A DNA stretch of 64,000 nt, from positions 1-64,000 of the forward strand of contig JAZQJB010000042.1 in assembly GCA_045541375.1 (NCBI GenBank). Direction: 5' to 3'. Positions 1-8,046 of this stretch are shown here, one piece after another. Source of the DNA: CAG-390 sp045541375. GTDB taxonomy: Bacteria > Bacillota > Clostridia > Oscillospirales > CAG-272. The notes under the pieces are model-generated. The model had not been told where the DNA came from, ran no database searches, and was given only the letters and a program-made list of their open reading frames with translations. Within the stretch, counting starts at the first letter, position 1; each line of letters begins with the position of its first letter. The position numbers and the translations under genes are program-made.

Positions 1-18
1 TGGGGAAGTCAAGAGCAA

Positions 19-126
19 TCCGCCTGCGGCGGAATGATGATCTGCTTCGCAGAATGATGGTCGGCTTACGCCGAATGATAGTTCGCCTGCGGCGAAATGA
101 TAAGGTAAATTTCCGCAAGCGGAAAT
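19..126. repeat. tandem array of mini-hairpins
   Basis: Five short inverted repeats follow each other: stems at 19-33, 41-53, 61-74, 82-96 and 109-126. The first four are separated by the near-constant 7-mer ATGATGA or ATGATAG. Stem sequences differ from unit to unit (TCCGCC/GGCGGA, TCTGC/GCAGA, TCGGC/GCCGA, TTCGCC/GGCGAA), but pairing is kept in each. No ORF with a ribosome binding site covers the stretch. Function unknown. Confidence 0.75.
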
Positions 127-151
127 TATCGCTTTAACAAAAGACAACAGC

Positions 152-460
152 AGCGGAAAAGTTTTGGAAGATCCTTAAGGAACTTTTTTTAAAAAGTTCC
201 TTAAGTCGCGCTCCGCAGAGCAGCGAAAGCGGTTGCCTTCGGCAAACCCGCAAGCTTCGCTTGCTCACTCCTTGCGCTTCAAACAGACGACGTCCCGTCG
301 GCTGTTTGGAAGGAGTAAAACCTCCACTTGCGGGAGAGCAGCTCTTGCGGTTTTCCGAAGGAAAATGGAGGCGTGAGCCGAGAAGCAAGAGTTGCAACTT
401 GCCGAAGGCAAGTACTCGCTCCTTCACCCCGCGCGACCTACGGTCGCGCAATGCCGCATA
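152..460 (+). repeat. fold-back repeat family B, copy 1
   Basis: This mosaic of small hairpins begins with AGCGGAAAAGTTTTGG and shares long stretches with copies near 10054-10450 and, inverted, 26628-26894. The block at about 336-415 (AGCTCTTGCGGTTTTCCGAA, then CAAGAGTTGCAACTTGCC) is nearly identical to the inverted copy in the 26.6-26.8 kb region. ORFs predicted across it run through palindromes in both strands and lack ribosome sites, so they are not treated as genes. Confidence 0.7.
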
Positions 461-479
461 GGGTTTTGTGCTTTCTGCG

Positions 480-620
480 GGTACGTACACATAATTTTGT
501 ACGCTCATAGAGTCTTCGCCGATATCCCAATAATTTTATTCAGGCAAATCGGGACCTATCCCCTTACTCCCCTTCCCGTAAACCGGGAAGGGGAAACTTA
601 AGCTCGCAAACTTCTTTGTT
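480..620. repeat. possible partial copy of repeat family A
   Basis: The stretch contains an ATAATTTTATTCAGGCAAAT block matching 6173-6192 of the first family A element, a TTTTGTACGCTCATAGAGTC block resembling the family core, and a CCCCTTCCCG/CGGGAAGGGG hairpin like the arm tips of family A. The order differs from the full copies, so it may be a rearranged remnant. Nothing else is visible before the promoter at 774. Confidence 0.35.
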
Positions 621-773
621 CAACGTTCTAAACAACATTTTTCAACGGTTGCACCCTTCGGGCGCACGATATATTCCGCTTCGCGGAACGTGTGGTATAT
701 TATTACATTATATATTATACCATCAATTCCCCCATAATTCAACAAAAATTGCAAAAAATATTTGCAAAAGGTA

Positions 774-802
774 TTGACAATCACTTGACCGTGTGATATA
801 AT
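774..802 (+). promoter_or_regulatory. sigma-A promoter of the SPFH gene
   Basis: TTGACA at 774-779 and TATAAT at 797-802 are separated by 17 nt, a perfect vegetative promoter. The start codon of the SPFH gene lies about 50 nt downstream. Confidence 0.85.
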
Positions 803-853
803 ATTAGTACAGCGATAAACCAAGCATTACGAATGAAAGGAAGGTATAATAAA

Positions 854-1858
854 ATGTTTTGGATAGTTGCTTCTATTGTTGCAGTTTTGGTGCTCTTTGT
901 GGCACTCGGATACTCGAAAACCGGCTGGAGACTTTGCGGGCGTCAGGCACTTTGCGTTTTAGGTCTTGTTCTCATCCTCGGCGGAATGGTCGCAACCGTT
1001 CCCACGGGTCACACGGGTATTCTGACCACCTTCGGTAAGGTCGAGGATAAGACCCTCGAGGCGGGAATGCATATCAAATCTCCCTTCCAGGAGATCGTGT
1101 GCATGGATAACAGAACCCAGGTCGCACATCTTGAGCTTTCGGCTTTTTCGAGCGACATCCAGGAGGTCCTCGTTTCCTATTCGATGAACTATCAGATCGA
1201 AAAGTCGAACGCGCAGAAGATCTACAAGGAGATCGGCGTCGATTATTACAACACCGTCATGGCGCCCCGAATCCAGGAGGTCGTCAAGAGCGTGATTGCC
1301 AAATATACGGCTGAGGATCTTATCGAAAGCCGCGAGGCTCTTTCGGTTCAGATCACGGATTCCCTCATCGAACAGCTCGGCGCTTACAATATCGTGGTCG
1401 TTTCGACTGCCGTTGAGGATATAGACTTCTCCGACGCCTTCACCGCGAGCGTTGAGGATAAGGTAGTAGCCGAGCAGGCTCTTCTTAAGGCGCAGACCGA
1501 GCAGGCGCAGAAGACGATGGAGGAAGAAAAGGCGGCAGAACGTGAAAAGATCAAGGCTGCGGCAGACGCCGAGGTCAAGGAAATTCAGGCGGCAGCCGAC
1601 GCAGAGGTAGCCAAGATCAAGGCAGCTGCAGAGGCAGAAGCCAAAAAGCTTGCGGCAGATGCTGAAAAGTACGCGGGCGAAAAGGAAGCGGAGGCTAACA
1701 AGGCTCTCGCAGAGTCGCTGACAGAGGCGCTTATCAAGTATTACGAGGCTCTCGGTTGGGACGGTAAGCTCCCCGAAACCGTTGTCAGCGGCACCGATAC
1801 CATCCTGCCCGTTCTTGGCGGCGGTACCGTTAACACTCCCGCAGAAGGATCGAATTAA
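854..1858 (+). CDS. SPFH/prohibitin-family membrane protein
   Basis: The 334-residue product has hydrophobic segments at about residues 3-20 and 30-48. An SPFH (stomatin/prohibitin) domain with a typical PTGHTGILTTFGKV entry spans roughly 50-215. A coiled coil of Ala/Glu/Lys repeats follows to about 295. Family members form ring-shaped membrane scaffolds and often bind proteases; the partner here is unknown. The start at 854 is chosen over an in-frame ATG at 833 because GAAAGGAAGG ends 9 nt before it. The gene stands alone behind its own strong promoter. Confidence 0.85.
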   Translation: MFWIVASIVAVLVLFVALGYSKTGWRLCGRQALCVLGLVLILGGMVATVPTGHTGILTTFGKVEDKTLEAGMHIKSPFQEIVCMDNRTQVAHLELSAFSSDIQEVLVSYSMNYQIEKSNAQKIYKEIGVDYYNTVMAPRIQEVVKSVIAKYTAEDLIESREALSVQITDSLIEQLGAYNIVVVSTAVEDIDFSDAFTASVEDKVVAEQALLKAQTEQAQKTMEEEKAAEREKIKAAADAEVKEIQAAADAEVAKIKAAAEAEAKKLAADAEKYAGEKEAEANKALAESLTEALIKYYEALGWDGKLPETVVSGTDTILPVLGGGTVNTPAEGSN

Positions 1859-1871
1859 CGCATTTTTCCTG

Positions 1872-1901
1872 TTGACTCCGCAATAACAATTATGCTATAA
1901 T
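1872..1901 (+). promoter_or_regulatory. sigma-A promoter for the lipoprotein gene
   Basis: TTGACT at 1872-1877 and TATAAT at 1896-1901 have an 18-nt spacer. The transcript would carry a leader of about 220 nt before the lipoprotein start at 2131. Confidence 0.65.
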
Positions 1902-1944
1902 ATTATTAGTTGATTGTAAAAAAACGCAATAATTAATAGAATCC

Positions 1945-2105
1945 GTTTTTTTGGCGGCTTTGCCGCCAAAAAAACACCTACCCGACGAGCAAAGCGAGTC
2001 CGCGCGCCGAGGGGAGCTGCCAAAATCGCAGATTTTGGCAAGCGGCGATAAGCGCGCGTATCCCCGCCGCGCGGGTATCAATTGTAAAACGCAGTTTTAC
2101 AATTG
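1945..2105 (+). repeat. hairpin-rich leader with 12-bp perfect palindrome
   Basis: Three fold-backs lie in the presumed leader: TTTTTTGGCGGC/GCCGCCAAAAAA near 1947-1974, GCCAAAATC/GATTTTGGC near 2029-2043, and a perfect 12-bp stem (arms CAATTGTAAAAC and GTTTTACAATTG, loop GCA) at 2079-2105, 11 nt before the ribosome site. The last could hide or expose the start region. It could equally be a mobile intergenic repeat. Confidence 0.5.
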
Positions 2106-2130
2106 GATTATAATACGGAAAGGAGAAATT

Positions 2131-3618
2131 ATGAAACACTTTTACAGATTTTTGGCACTATTTATGGCTCTATGCATGATTTTCCCGCTTTCCGCGTGTC
2201 TTGGCGAGGAGGCGGAGGAAACGACAGCGACGCCTTCCACATCAGCCGAGGAAACAACGGCAGAGGTAACTCTCCCGCCGGAAGAGGAAACCACAACTCT
2301 CTACGATAAGCTGGCAGCGATGGAGCCTATTGCACTTTTGCGGCAAAGCGCAAAAAATACAAGAAATTATAAAAGCTTTATCAAAACTACCGAAATTTCC
2401 TTTGATATCCCCGATGTCGGAAAACAAACGAAACAGATCGTCTATATAAAAAACCACGATAATTTTTCGGAAAAGCTTTTGGTAGACGATGAACTGCAAA
2501 GCTTCATAATGTATTCTGACAGCATATTTGCATTCTATGTTTCAATGATCGGAGATATGGGATATTCCGCAGTTGTTGAAAACGAAGAGCAATATAAGAA
2601 GCTCGAGGGCAACGGTCCTACCATATCAAATCCCATGTTGTTTGATTTTTCGGGCAACGAAAACTTTGGTGACGGCATCGTTTCCGCGGGCGACGAGGGT
2701 TTTATCGTAAATATAGACCTCACCGATAAGGGAAAGAACCGCCTTGTTGGCAACGTCCCCGGTGCGCCGGAATCTCCATACACAGTCGGAAAAGCGGGAA
2801 TCGTTGCCTGGATAGACCGCGAGGGAAATATCGTAAGCATTTCTCTTGAAGCCGAGCTTATGTTAAAGCAGCTTGGCAAGGAACAGCAAATCGATTTCAG
2901 GACGTACAGTACGCTCGAGAGGATCGGCGAAGACATACAAATTACTCCTCCCGATGAACTTTCGATCTATCAATTCGAAAAATTCAACACGTTCTACAAT
3001 TTCATCTCCAAATTAACCTATAATTACTACCGCGTGGTCAACTACGGAAACAGCTTCAACTTTTCAAATAAAATTAAGATCACAAAGATCGAAAACAACA
3101 AATGGGAAGAATTATATAATCATACTGTTTACGGAAGATACCGGAAGGATGAAAGCGTAGAGGTTACGCATGAAATATACAAATTTGGTGATATAGCACC
3201 GAGAGAAACTATCGTATATAGCTTTGCGGACGGAAAGATCACTCACACCGATTTCGACGGTGCGAAAACCGAGCGGAACGATATTTCGGCAGACGGACTG
3301 TATAATTACGTTTTTTACGGAATGTTCGGAAATTTCATCGGCTATTATAAGCCGGATAAGCTGCTTGCCGAAAAAAACAAATACACCTTTACTCTCACAG
3401 ACGAAGTAGCTTTAGAGTATCTGAAAGAATATCTTGCTCTTGCAGGTTTGGACGCCGACCGGTGCGAAGTCGAGTTTTTAAGACAGGTCGTAGCATACGC
3501 CTCTGACACCCAAAACAGCGAAATCGACTCCGTGCAAATTTTTCTTGAGGTTAAAATAAAATACGAGGGAAGGCAATTCACACTCACAATAAATGACTTG
3601 CTAAATCAAGCCTTTTGA
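2131..3618 (+). CDS. secreted lipoprotein of unknown function
   Basis: The 495-residue product starts with a lipoprotein signal peptide ending in FPLSAC, so Cys is residue 24-25 and the mature protein is membrane-anchored outside. A Thr/Glu-rich linker (to about residue 55) precedes a beta-strand-rich soluble body. The start at 2131 follows AAAGGAGAAATT; an upstream in-frame extension to 1951 is palindromic non-coding sequence. The general plan resembles the two lipoproteins at 50669-53504, but I do not recognise a named family. Confidence 0.8.
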   Translation: MKHFYRFLALFMALCMIFPLSACLGEEAEETTATPSTSAEETTAEVTLPPEEETTTLYDKLAAMEPIALLRQSAKNTRNYKSFIKTTEISFDIPDVGKQTKQIVYIKNHDNFSEKLLVDDELQSFIMYSDSIFAFYVSMIGDMGYSAVVENEEQYKKLEGNGPTISNPMLFDFSGNENFGDGIVSAGDEGFIVNIDLTDKGKNRLVGNVPGAPESPYTVGKAGIVAWIDREGNIVSISLEAELMLKQLGKEQQIDFRTYSTLERIGEDIQITPPDELSIYQFEKFNTFYNFISKLTYNYYRVVNYGNSFNFSNKIKITKIENNKWEELYNHTVYGRYRKDESVEVTHEIYKFGDIAPRETIVYSFADGKITHTDFDGAKTERNDISADGLYNYVFYGMFGNFIGYYKPDKLLAEKNKYTFTLTDEVALEYLKEYLALAGLDADRCEVEFLRQVVAYASDTQNSEIDSVQIFLEVKIKYEGRQFTLTINDLLNQAF

Positions 3619-3769
3619 TATTATTCAGCTTACTCAGCGCTAAAATAGCATCCGAGAGGAAATATACCCGCAATATGTGCACATTGTCGTATTTTACGCG
3701 TTTTCTTGGATTAGTTTTAGTGATAGTAAACAAACCTATCGTCAAATTGCCTAAACGATAAATTAGTTA

Positions 3770-3798
3770 TTGACATTTAGGTTTGAAAGTGGTATAAT
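3770..3798 (+). promoter_or_regulatory. orphan sigma-A promoter
   Basis: TTGACA (3770-3775), a 17-nt spacer and TATAAT (3793-3798) make a perfect promoter in an 820-nt stretch without a conventional gene. It reads towards a 38-codon ORF and the terminator at 4159. The bases from 3619 to 3769 show nothing recognisable. Confidence 0.75.
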
Positions 3799-3882
3799 AT
3801 TTCTAATAAGAATTATAGGATGTAAAATTGTCTGCAAATTCCAAAATAATTCTGAAAATATTCGAAAAATTTTCCGCAACCG

Positions 3883-3916
3883 TGCAACTTTTTCGAAAAA
3901 AAGTTGTCTATATAAG
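3883..3916 (+). promoter_or_regulatory. ECF-sigma-like promoter upstream of small ORF
   Basis: TGCAAC at 3883-3888 is followed, 19 nt after AAC, by CTATATAAG at 3908-3916. The same AAC-N19-CTA geometry occurs before both sigma-factor genes (20022-19989 on the minus strand; 41018-41044) and before the ABC exporter leader (42409-42439). The region also contains a CAACTTTTT/AAAAGTTG fold-back at 3885-3906. Confidence 0.5.
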
Positions 3917-4034
3917 TAGAGGGGAAATTCCAAAGCTTCTCCAACAAATTTGAGGTCTTGACGGAACGCGTGTTTTCTTTCAACACTGCTGCGACACCGG
4001 GCGATGAGCGTCACACTCGCCCGGGAGGTCTGAC

Positions 4035-4151
4035 ATGTCGGTGATTGATAGCGTCAAGGAAGATGCGCGCAACAGTCTCCACCGCGCCAAATCCGAAAAA
4101 AACAAAGGCAAGACGCAGTTGCCGGCGTTTAATCGGGTTTGGCACGGATAA
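4035..4151 (+). CDS. small basic protein, 38 residues
   Basis: An ATG at 4035 follows GGGAGGT (4022-4028) at a normal distance and opens a 38-codon frame that starts MSVIDSVKED and ends LPAFNRVWHG. The product is soluble and basic, with no membrane segment. A CCGGGCGA/TCGCCCGG hairpin (about 3996-4023) lies just before the ribosome site. The frame ends 8 nt before a strong terminator, so promoter, ORF and terminator form a complete unit. I recognise no homologue; the RNA itself may be the functional product. Confidence 0.45.
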   Translation: MSVIDSVKEDARNSLHRAKSEKNKGKTQLPAFNRVWHG

Positions 4152-4158
4152 ATTAAAC

Positions 4159-4190
4159 AAACACCCGACCGAATACGCGGTCGGGTGTTT
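4159..4190 (+). terminator. intrinsic terminator of the small-ORF unit
   Basis: Twelve-bp arms AAACACCCGACC and GGTCGGGTGTTT with an 8-nt loop, then GGCTTTT. Confidence 0.8.
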
Positions 4191-4197
4191 GGCTTTT

Positions 4198-4442
4198 AGT
4201 GGACAGTGGTTAGTGGACAGTGGACAGAAAGATGCGTAATCTGCTTGTTTCGTTGATAACTTCGCAAGGTAATTAAATATCATATAAAAATGTGAAAAGA
4301 GATCTCGGATATCAAGAAGTTTTTACTTCAAAGTATCCGAGATCATTCTTTTCATTAAATTATTTCCTAAACAATAGAACGATAATTAAAATTAAATTAT
4401 CACTCGCATTTTTCTGTCCACTGTCCACTGACCACTGTTCAC
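4198..4442. repeat. fold-back repeat family C, copy 1
   Basis: The ends are inverted AGTGGACAGTGG-type arms of about 40 bp (AGTGGACAGTGGTTAGTGGA, then CAGTGGACAGAAAGATGCG). The centre is a hairpin, GATCTCGGAT...TATCCGAGATC, at 4301-4344. A second copy lies at 21673-21939. The right arm runs into the stop codon of the ECF transporter gene. No coding capacity; probably a non-autonomous MITE-like element. Confidence 0.75.
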
Positions 4443-5032
4443 TTCTTCCCCAGCTTAACTATCTTGATTATTCTGACGAAAACGGGAGAGAGAAGCCCAT
4501 TCATAAGTACTTCTATGATAAAATTGCCGAAGGCGAGGGCGATGAAAACGCCAAATCCTGCTTTATCAACGCCAACCATCTCGCCGATCGCTTGGGCGTG
4601 AGGCATAAAGAATACCGCGCTTCCGAGAAGAAAGATGCCGGTGTTGACGATAGGGCAGAGAAGCGAGGCGATGATCGCGGCAACGAATTTAAGCTTCGGT
4701 TCAAGCAGCTTGTAGACAAGTCCTGCAACGAATCCACAGCCCGCGCCCTTGAGAAGAACGGTGATGACGGTGCCGGGAATGCTGAAGGCGAAGAAGAGAG
4801 CCGCGCCGCCGGTTGCAAGGACTACGATGCCAAAAACGAATCCGAGCCACGCGCCGACGAGGGGGCCGCAGAGGCAGGCACCAATGGCGATCGGGATCAG
4901 TCCGATGGCGGTCGAGAAGGGTCCGAAGAAGGCGGTGTAGGTCGCGAGGAGCTGAAAGACAACGACGAGGGTCGTCATCATCGCTGCCGTGACAAGTCTT
5001 CTTGTGCGTTCGCTGTTTCTTGTGTTTTTCAT
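4439..5032 (-). CDS. ECF transporter S component, probably pantothenate
   Basis: This 197-residue protein is very hydrophobic with about six membrane segments. It has the small size and Gly/Ala-rich helices (GLIPIAIGACLCGPLVGAWLG) of substrate-binding S subunits of energy-coupling-factor vitamin transporters. It lies 76 nt downstream of the pantothenate kinase coaX on the same strand, so pantothenate is the likely substrate (PanT-like), by inference. The start at 5032 follows AAGGAGGAATTT. The shared ECF ATPases and T subunit are not in the window. Its stop codon lies in the arm of a family C repeat. Confidence 0.75.
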   Translation of the reverse strand: MKNTRNSERTRRLVTAAMMTTLVVVFQLLATYTAFFGPFSTAIGLIPIAIGACLCGPLVGAWLGFVFGIVVLATGGAALFFAFSIPGTVITVLLKGAGCGFVAGLVYKLLEPKLKFVAAIIASLLCPIVNTGIFLLGSAVFFMPHAQAIGEMVGVDKAGFGVFIALAFGNFIIEVLMNGLLSPVFVRIIKIVKLGKK

Positions 5033-5108
5033 AAATTCCTCCTTGCTGTCGTTTGCTTTCGCAATACAACGCTGAATAAATTTATATTTAGCTCCGAAGA
5101 GCAAATAT

Positions 5109-5870
5109 TCAATTATTTTTGTTATAGATCAGATCAAGCCCGCGAAGAACGAGGTGCTCGTCGAAAGTATAGCTGTGGGTTATATAGGGTGTGATGAGGT
5201 GCGCTTGACTACCCGTGACGATGACCTGACGCTCGCCGTTTTCGGCAAATACGCGGTCGATCATACCGTCAATCATCGAGGCGTTACCGTAAATGATGCC
5301 CGAGCGCATACAATCGGCGGTGTTTTTGCCGATGACCTTATCGGGTGCGGAAAGCTCGACGGTCGGCAGAAGTGCCGCGCCGCTCGAAAGGGCTTCGAGT
5401 CCCATAAGCACGCCGGGGAGGATCGAGGTGCCCGCAAATGCACCGTCCGAATTGACGATCGTCATCTTCGTCGCCGTGTCGATATCGACGATGAGCGAGG
5501 GCGAGGTGTAAAGATTATGTGCGGCAACCGAGGCGCAGATAAGATCGCCGCCAACCGACGAGGGCATATCGCATCTGATGCCGATTCCCGTTTTGACGCC
5601 GGGGCCAACCGTCAGCGGTTCGATTCCGAAAAGGAAGAGAAGAGCGGATCTGATAACGGGATTGAGCTCGGGGAGAACCGAGGAGATTATGCTTCCCGTA
5701 AAGTCCGATCGGTCGCGCGAGTGGAGCGAGAGGACGGAAAGCAGAGAAACGGCGTATTCATCCGCGGTCTTTTTCCTGTCCGCGGCAATATGCGCGACAA
5801 AATCAAGCTCACCACCGTCAAAACCGCCGATATTTATCACCGAATTGCCAATATCAAGCGCTAAAATCAA
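5109..5870 (-). CDS. coaX: type III pantothenate kinase CoaX
   Basis: CoaX phosphorylates pantothenate, the first step of coenzyme A synthesis. At 253 residues it has normal family length. Visible motifs are DIGNS (6-10), GPGVKTG (89-95), GGD (107-109), DIDTATK (129-135) and GAFAGTSILPG (143-153). The DGTAT-type motif reads DIDTATK, a small variation of the usual Gly. It is the first gene of a two-gene unit with the S component, read from a perfect promoter. Confidence 0.92.
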   Translation of the reverse strand: MILALDIGNSVINIGGFDGGELDFVAHIAADRKKTADEYAVSLLSVLSLHSRDRSDFTGSIISSVLPELNPVIRSALLFLFGIEPLTVGPGVKTGIGIRCDMPSSVGGDLICASVAAHNLYTSPSLIVDIDTATKMTIVNSDGAFAGTSILPGVLMGLEALSSGAALLPTVELSAPDKVIGKNTADCMRSGIIYGNASMIDGMIDRVFAENGERQVIVTGSQAHLITPYITHSYTFDEHLVLRGLDLIYNKNN

Positions 5871-5901
5871 GTCCTCGCCCCCTCTTATCTAAGTTTTCTA
5901 A

Positions 5902-5930
5902 ATTATACCACAATCAAAACGATTTGTCAA
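5902..5930 (-). promoter_or_regulatory. sigma-A promoter of coaX
   Basis: On the minus strand TTGACA (5930-5925) and TATAAT (5907-5902) are 17 nt apart, about 30 nt before the coaX start. Confidence 0.8.
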
Positions 5931-6022
5931 GGGTGAGGAAACTGCATTAATTGCTTTTGGCAAAGGGTTGTTATTTGTTTGATTTGCAAAATGGAGTTTG
6001 GGATAAACATATAATTAATCAA

Positions 6023-6632
6023 CTTTTGGAAGATTTTCTCGCTGCGCTCGAAAAACGGTATCTTATTAAAACGCCTCATTCGTCACGCTCACGCGTGCCA
6101 CCTTCCCCCACCGGGGAAGGCTGCTTAATTGGTCGATAACCTTTAACTTTTCAGCGAACATCATTTACTGCTATAATTCTATTTAGGCAAATAGGAATAA
6201 TTTATTTGATTAATTTTGTGCTCGTAATAGAGTCGTTGCAAACATTTTCAAATAATATTCCACTTTGATATGTAAAATTATGTTGCTAAATCAGCTTTGA
6301 TGAATATTCATCGATTATTGACACACTTCGTCGAGTTTGACTGTCTTTAGTCGAAAAGTGGAGACATTCAGCCGACAAGCAAGCCCTGCTGTGTTGAGTG
6401 CGAACATCGAATATAGAGATAGAGAAATCAAGTAAATAAGAACTGTGCAAGTTATTTAATGCTTTTTATACTTATGAACAAAAGTGCATTATTGCACTTA
6501 ACGAAATTCAGAAAATTTGAGCGTTACTAACAGTCAGCCTTCCCCGGTGGGGGAAGGGGGACCACGAAGTGGGGAATGAGGCGTTTTGATAAGATACTGT
6601 TTTTCGAGCGTAGCGAGAAAATCTTCCAAAAG
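6023..6632. repeat. fold-back repeat family A, copy 1
   Basis: This element of about 610 bp has inverted arms of roughly 100 bp (left 6023-6127, right 6533-6632) that begin CTTTTGGAAGATTTTCTCGC and end at a CCTTCCCC/GGGGAAGG tip. Inside is a core at 6193-6261 from AGGAATAATTTATTTGA to AATATTCC, shared with 14096-14166 and 20386-20457. It fills most of the gap between coaX and the acyltransferase. No ORF with a ribosome site is visible. Confidence 0.8.
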
Positions 6633-6760
6633 GTAATTTCACTAAAGCTGCTATAAAAATTCATTTTGCCGAGCAATAGCTTGTTAGATATTTTGAAATT
6701 CAGCCAACTCTCCCCCCCTCTAAGTCAACCATTGTTGACATTCGCGTTTAGGGTTTTTTC

Positions 6761-6789
6761 TTGACATTTTGCATAAAATGGTATATAAT
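6761..6789 (+). promoter_or_regulatory. sigma-A promoter of the acyltransferase-gltS operon
   Basis: TTGACA (6761-6766), 17 nt, TATAAT (6784-6789), 40 nt before the start codon at 6829. Confidence 0.85.
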
Positions 6790-6828
6790 TATACGTGTAT
6801 GCAAAAATTCCCCTTTATTGGAGGTCTT

Positions 6829-8046
6829 ATGAAAAAGAAGAAAAAGGATACGAAATGGCGAAAGTGGCGGCATTTGGTCGTTCGAAATATCGCTTACTGC
6901 ATCCTCAGACCCTACGTTCATTTCAAGTATGGCATCAAGATAGAAAGATATAAGGAGCAGGAAAAACGTCCCTACCTCATTCTGCTCAACCATCAGACGC
7001 CCTTTGATCAGTTCTTCGTCGGAATGACTCTGCGCGGCACCGTTTACTATATGGCGACCGAGGACATTTTCTCGAACGGCTGGATCTCGAAGGTCATCAA
7101 GTACCTCGTCGCGCCGATCCCGATCAAAAAACAGACCACCGACATCCGCGCGATACTGAATTGCCTGAAGGTGGCAAAGGAGGGCGGCTCGATCGCCATC
7201 GCGCCCGAGGGCAACCGCACATACAGCGGACGCACCGAATATATGAACCCCTCGATCGTCTCGCTCGCGCGCAAGCTCGGAATGCCCATCCTGCTTTACC
7301 GCATCGAGGGCGGCTACGGAAGCGAGCCGCGCTGGAGCGACGTTGTGCGCAAGGGTAAGATGCGCGTTTACTGCGCGCGTACCGTTCAGCCCGAGGAATA
7401 CGCGGGTATGACCGATGACGAGCTCTTTGCCGTCATCCGCGACACGCTCTACGTCGATGAGGCTTGCGAGGATTTTGAGTATAAGCACAAAAAACTTGCC
7501 GAATACCTCGAGCGAGCGATCTACTATTGCCCCTTCTGCGGACTTTCCGAATTCGAAAGCAACGGCGATATAATTAAATGTAAGAAATGCGGCAGGGAGA
7601 TACGTTATCTGCCCTCGAAAAAGCTCGAGGGCGTGGGATTTGACTTCCCGCACGAGTACGTTGCGGGCTGGTATGACGCGCAAAAGGACTTTATGAACTC
7701 GCTCGACGTCACCGCTTACGGCTCGGACGTCATCTACACCGACCGCGCGCGCATCTCGGAGGTCATCGTTTACGACCGCAAGGTCCCGCTTTGCAAGGAT
7801 GCCGAGATCACCCTTTGCGGCGACAGGATCGCCGCCCGCGGAGAGGGTATCGATCTTGAATTCCCCTTCGACGAGGCGACTGCCGTCACAGTTCTTGGCA
7901 AAAACAAGGCGAACATATACCACGGCGGCAAGATCTATCAGCTCAAGGGCGGCAAACGTTTCAACGCTCTGAAATACGTCCATATCTATCACAGATACAA
8001 AAACATAATTAAAGGAGACGAAAATGAGCAATTTTTGGGACTTTAG
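6829..8046 (+). CDS. PlsC-like acyltransferase with C-terminal zinc ribbon
   Basis: Residues 1-210 form a lysophosphatidate-type acyltransferase: NHQTPFD (54-60) is the NHx4D catalytic motif and PEGNR (126-130) the glycerophosphate-binding motif. The usual enzyme ends near residue 240. Here a four-Cys zinc ribbon follows (C234, C237, C251, C254), then about 140 residues of beta-rich sequence of unknown type. The start at 6829 follows GGAGGTCTT. The last 23 nt overlap gltS, so translation is probably coupled. Phospholipid synthesis at the membrane is the likely role; the tail may regulate or recruit. Confidence 0.8.
   Translation: MKKKKKDTKWRKWRHLVVRNIAYCILRPYVHFKYGIKIERYKEQEKRPYLILLNHQTPFDQFFVGMTLRGTVYYMATEDIFSNGWISKVIKYLVAPIPIKKQTTDIRAILNCLKVAKEGGSIAIAPEGNRTYSGRTEYMNPSIVSLARKLGMPILLYRIEGGYGSEPRWSDVVRKGKMRVYCARTVQPEEYAGMTDDELFAVIRDTLYVDEACEDFEYKHKKLAEYLERAIYYCPFCGLSEFESNGDIIKCKKCGREIRYLPSKKLEGVGFDFPHEYVAGWYDAQKDFMNSLDVTAYGSDVIYTDRARISEVIVYDRKVPLCKDAEITLCGDRIAARGEGIDLEFPFDEATAVTVLGKNKANIYHGGKIYQLKGGKRFNALKYVHIYHRYKNIIKGDENEQFLGL

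Noticed and set aside
19..126. CRISPR-like array
   Set aside because: Repeats are short palindromes with variable stems and 7-nt spacers, and no cas genes are near.
134..508. 124-codon minus-strand and overlapping plus-strand frames in the first repeat
   Set aside because: All run through fold-back repeats, overlap each other on both strands and lack ribosome sites.
3883..4192. tmRNA, 6S RNA or T-box leader
   Set aside because: None of the conserved blocks (tag and CCA end, open bubble, T-box AGGGTGGNACCGCG) are present.
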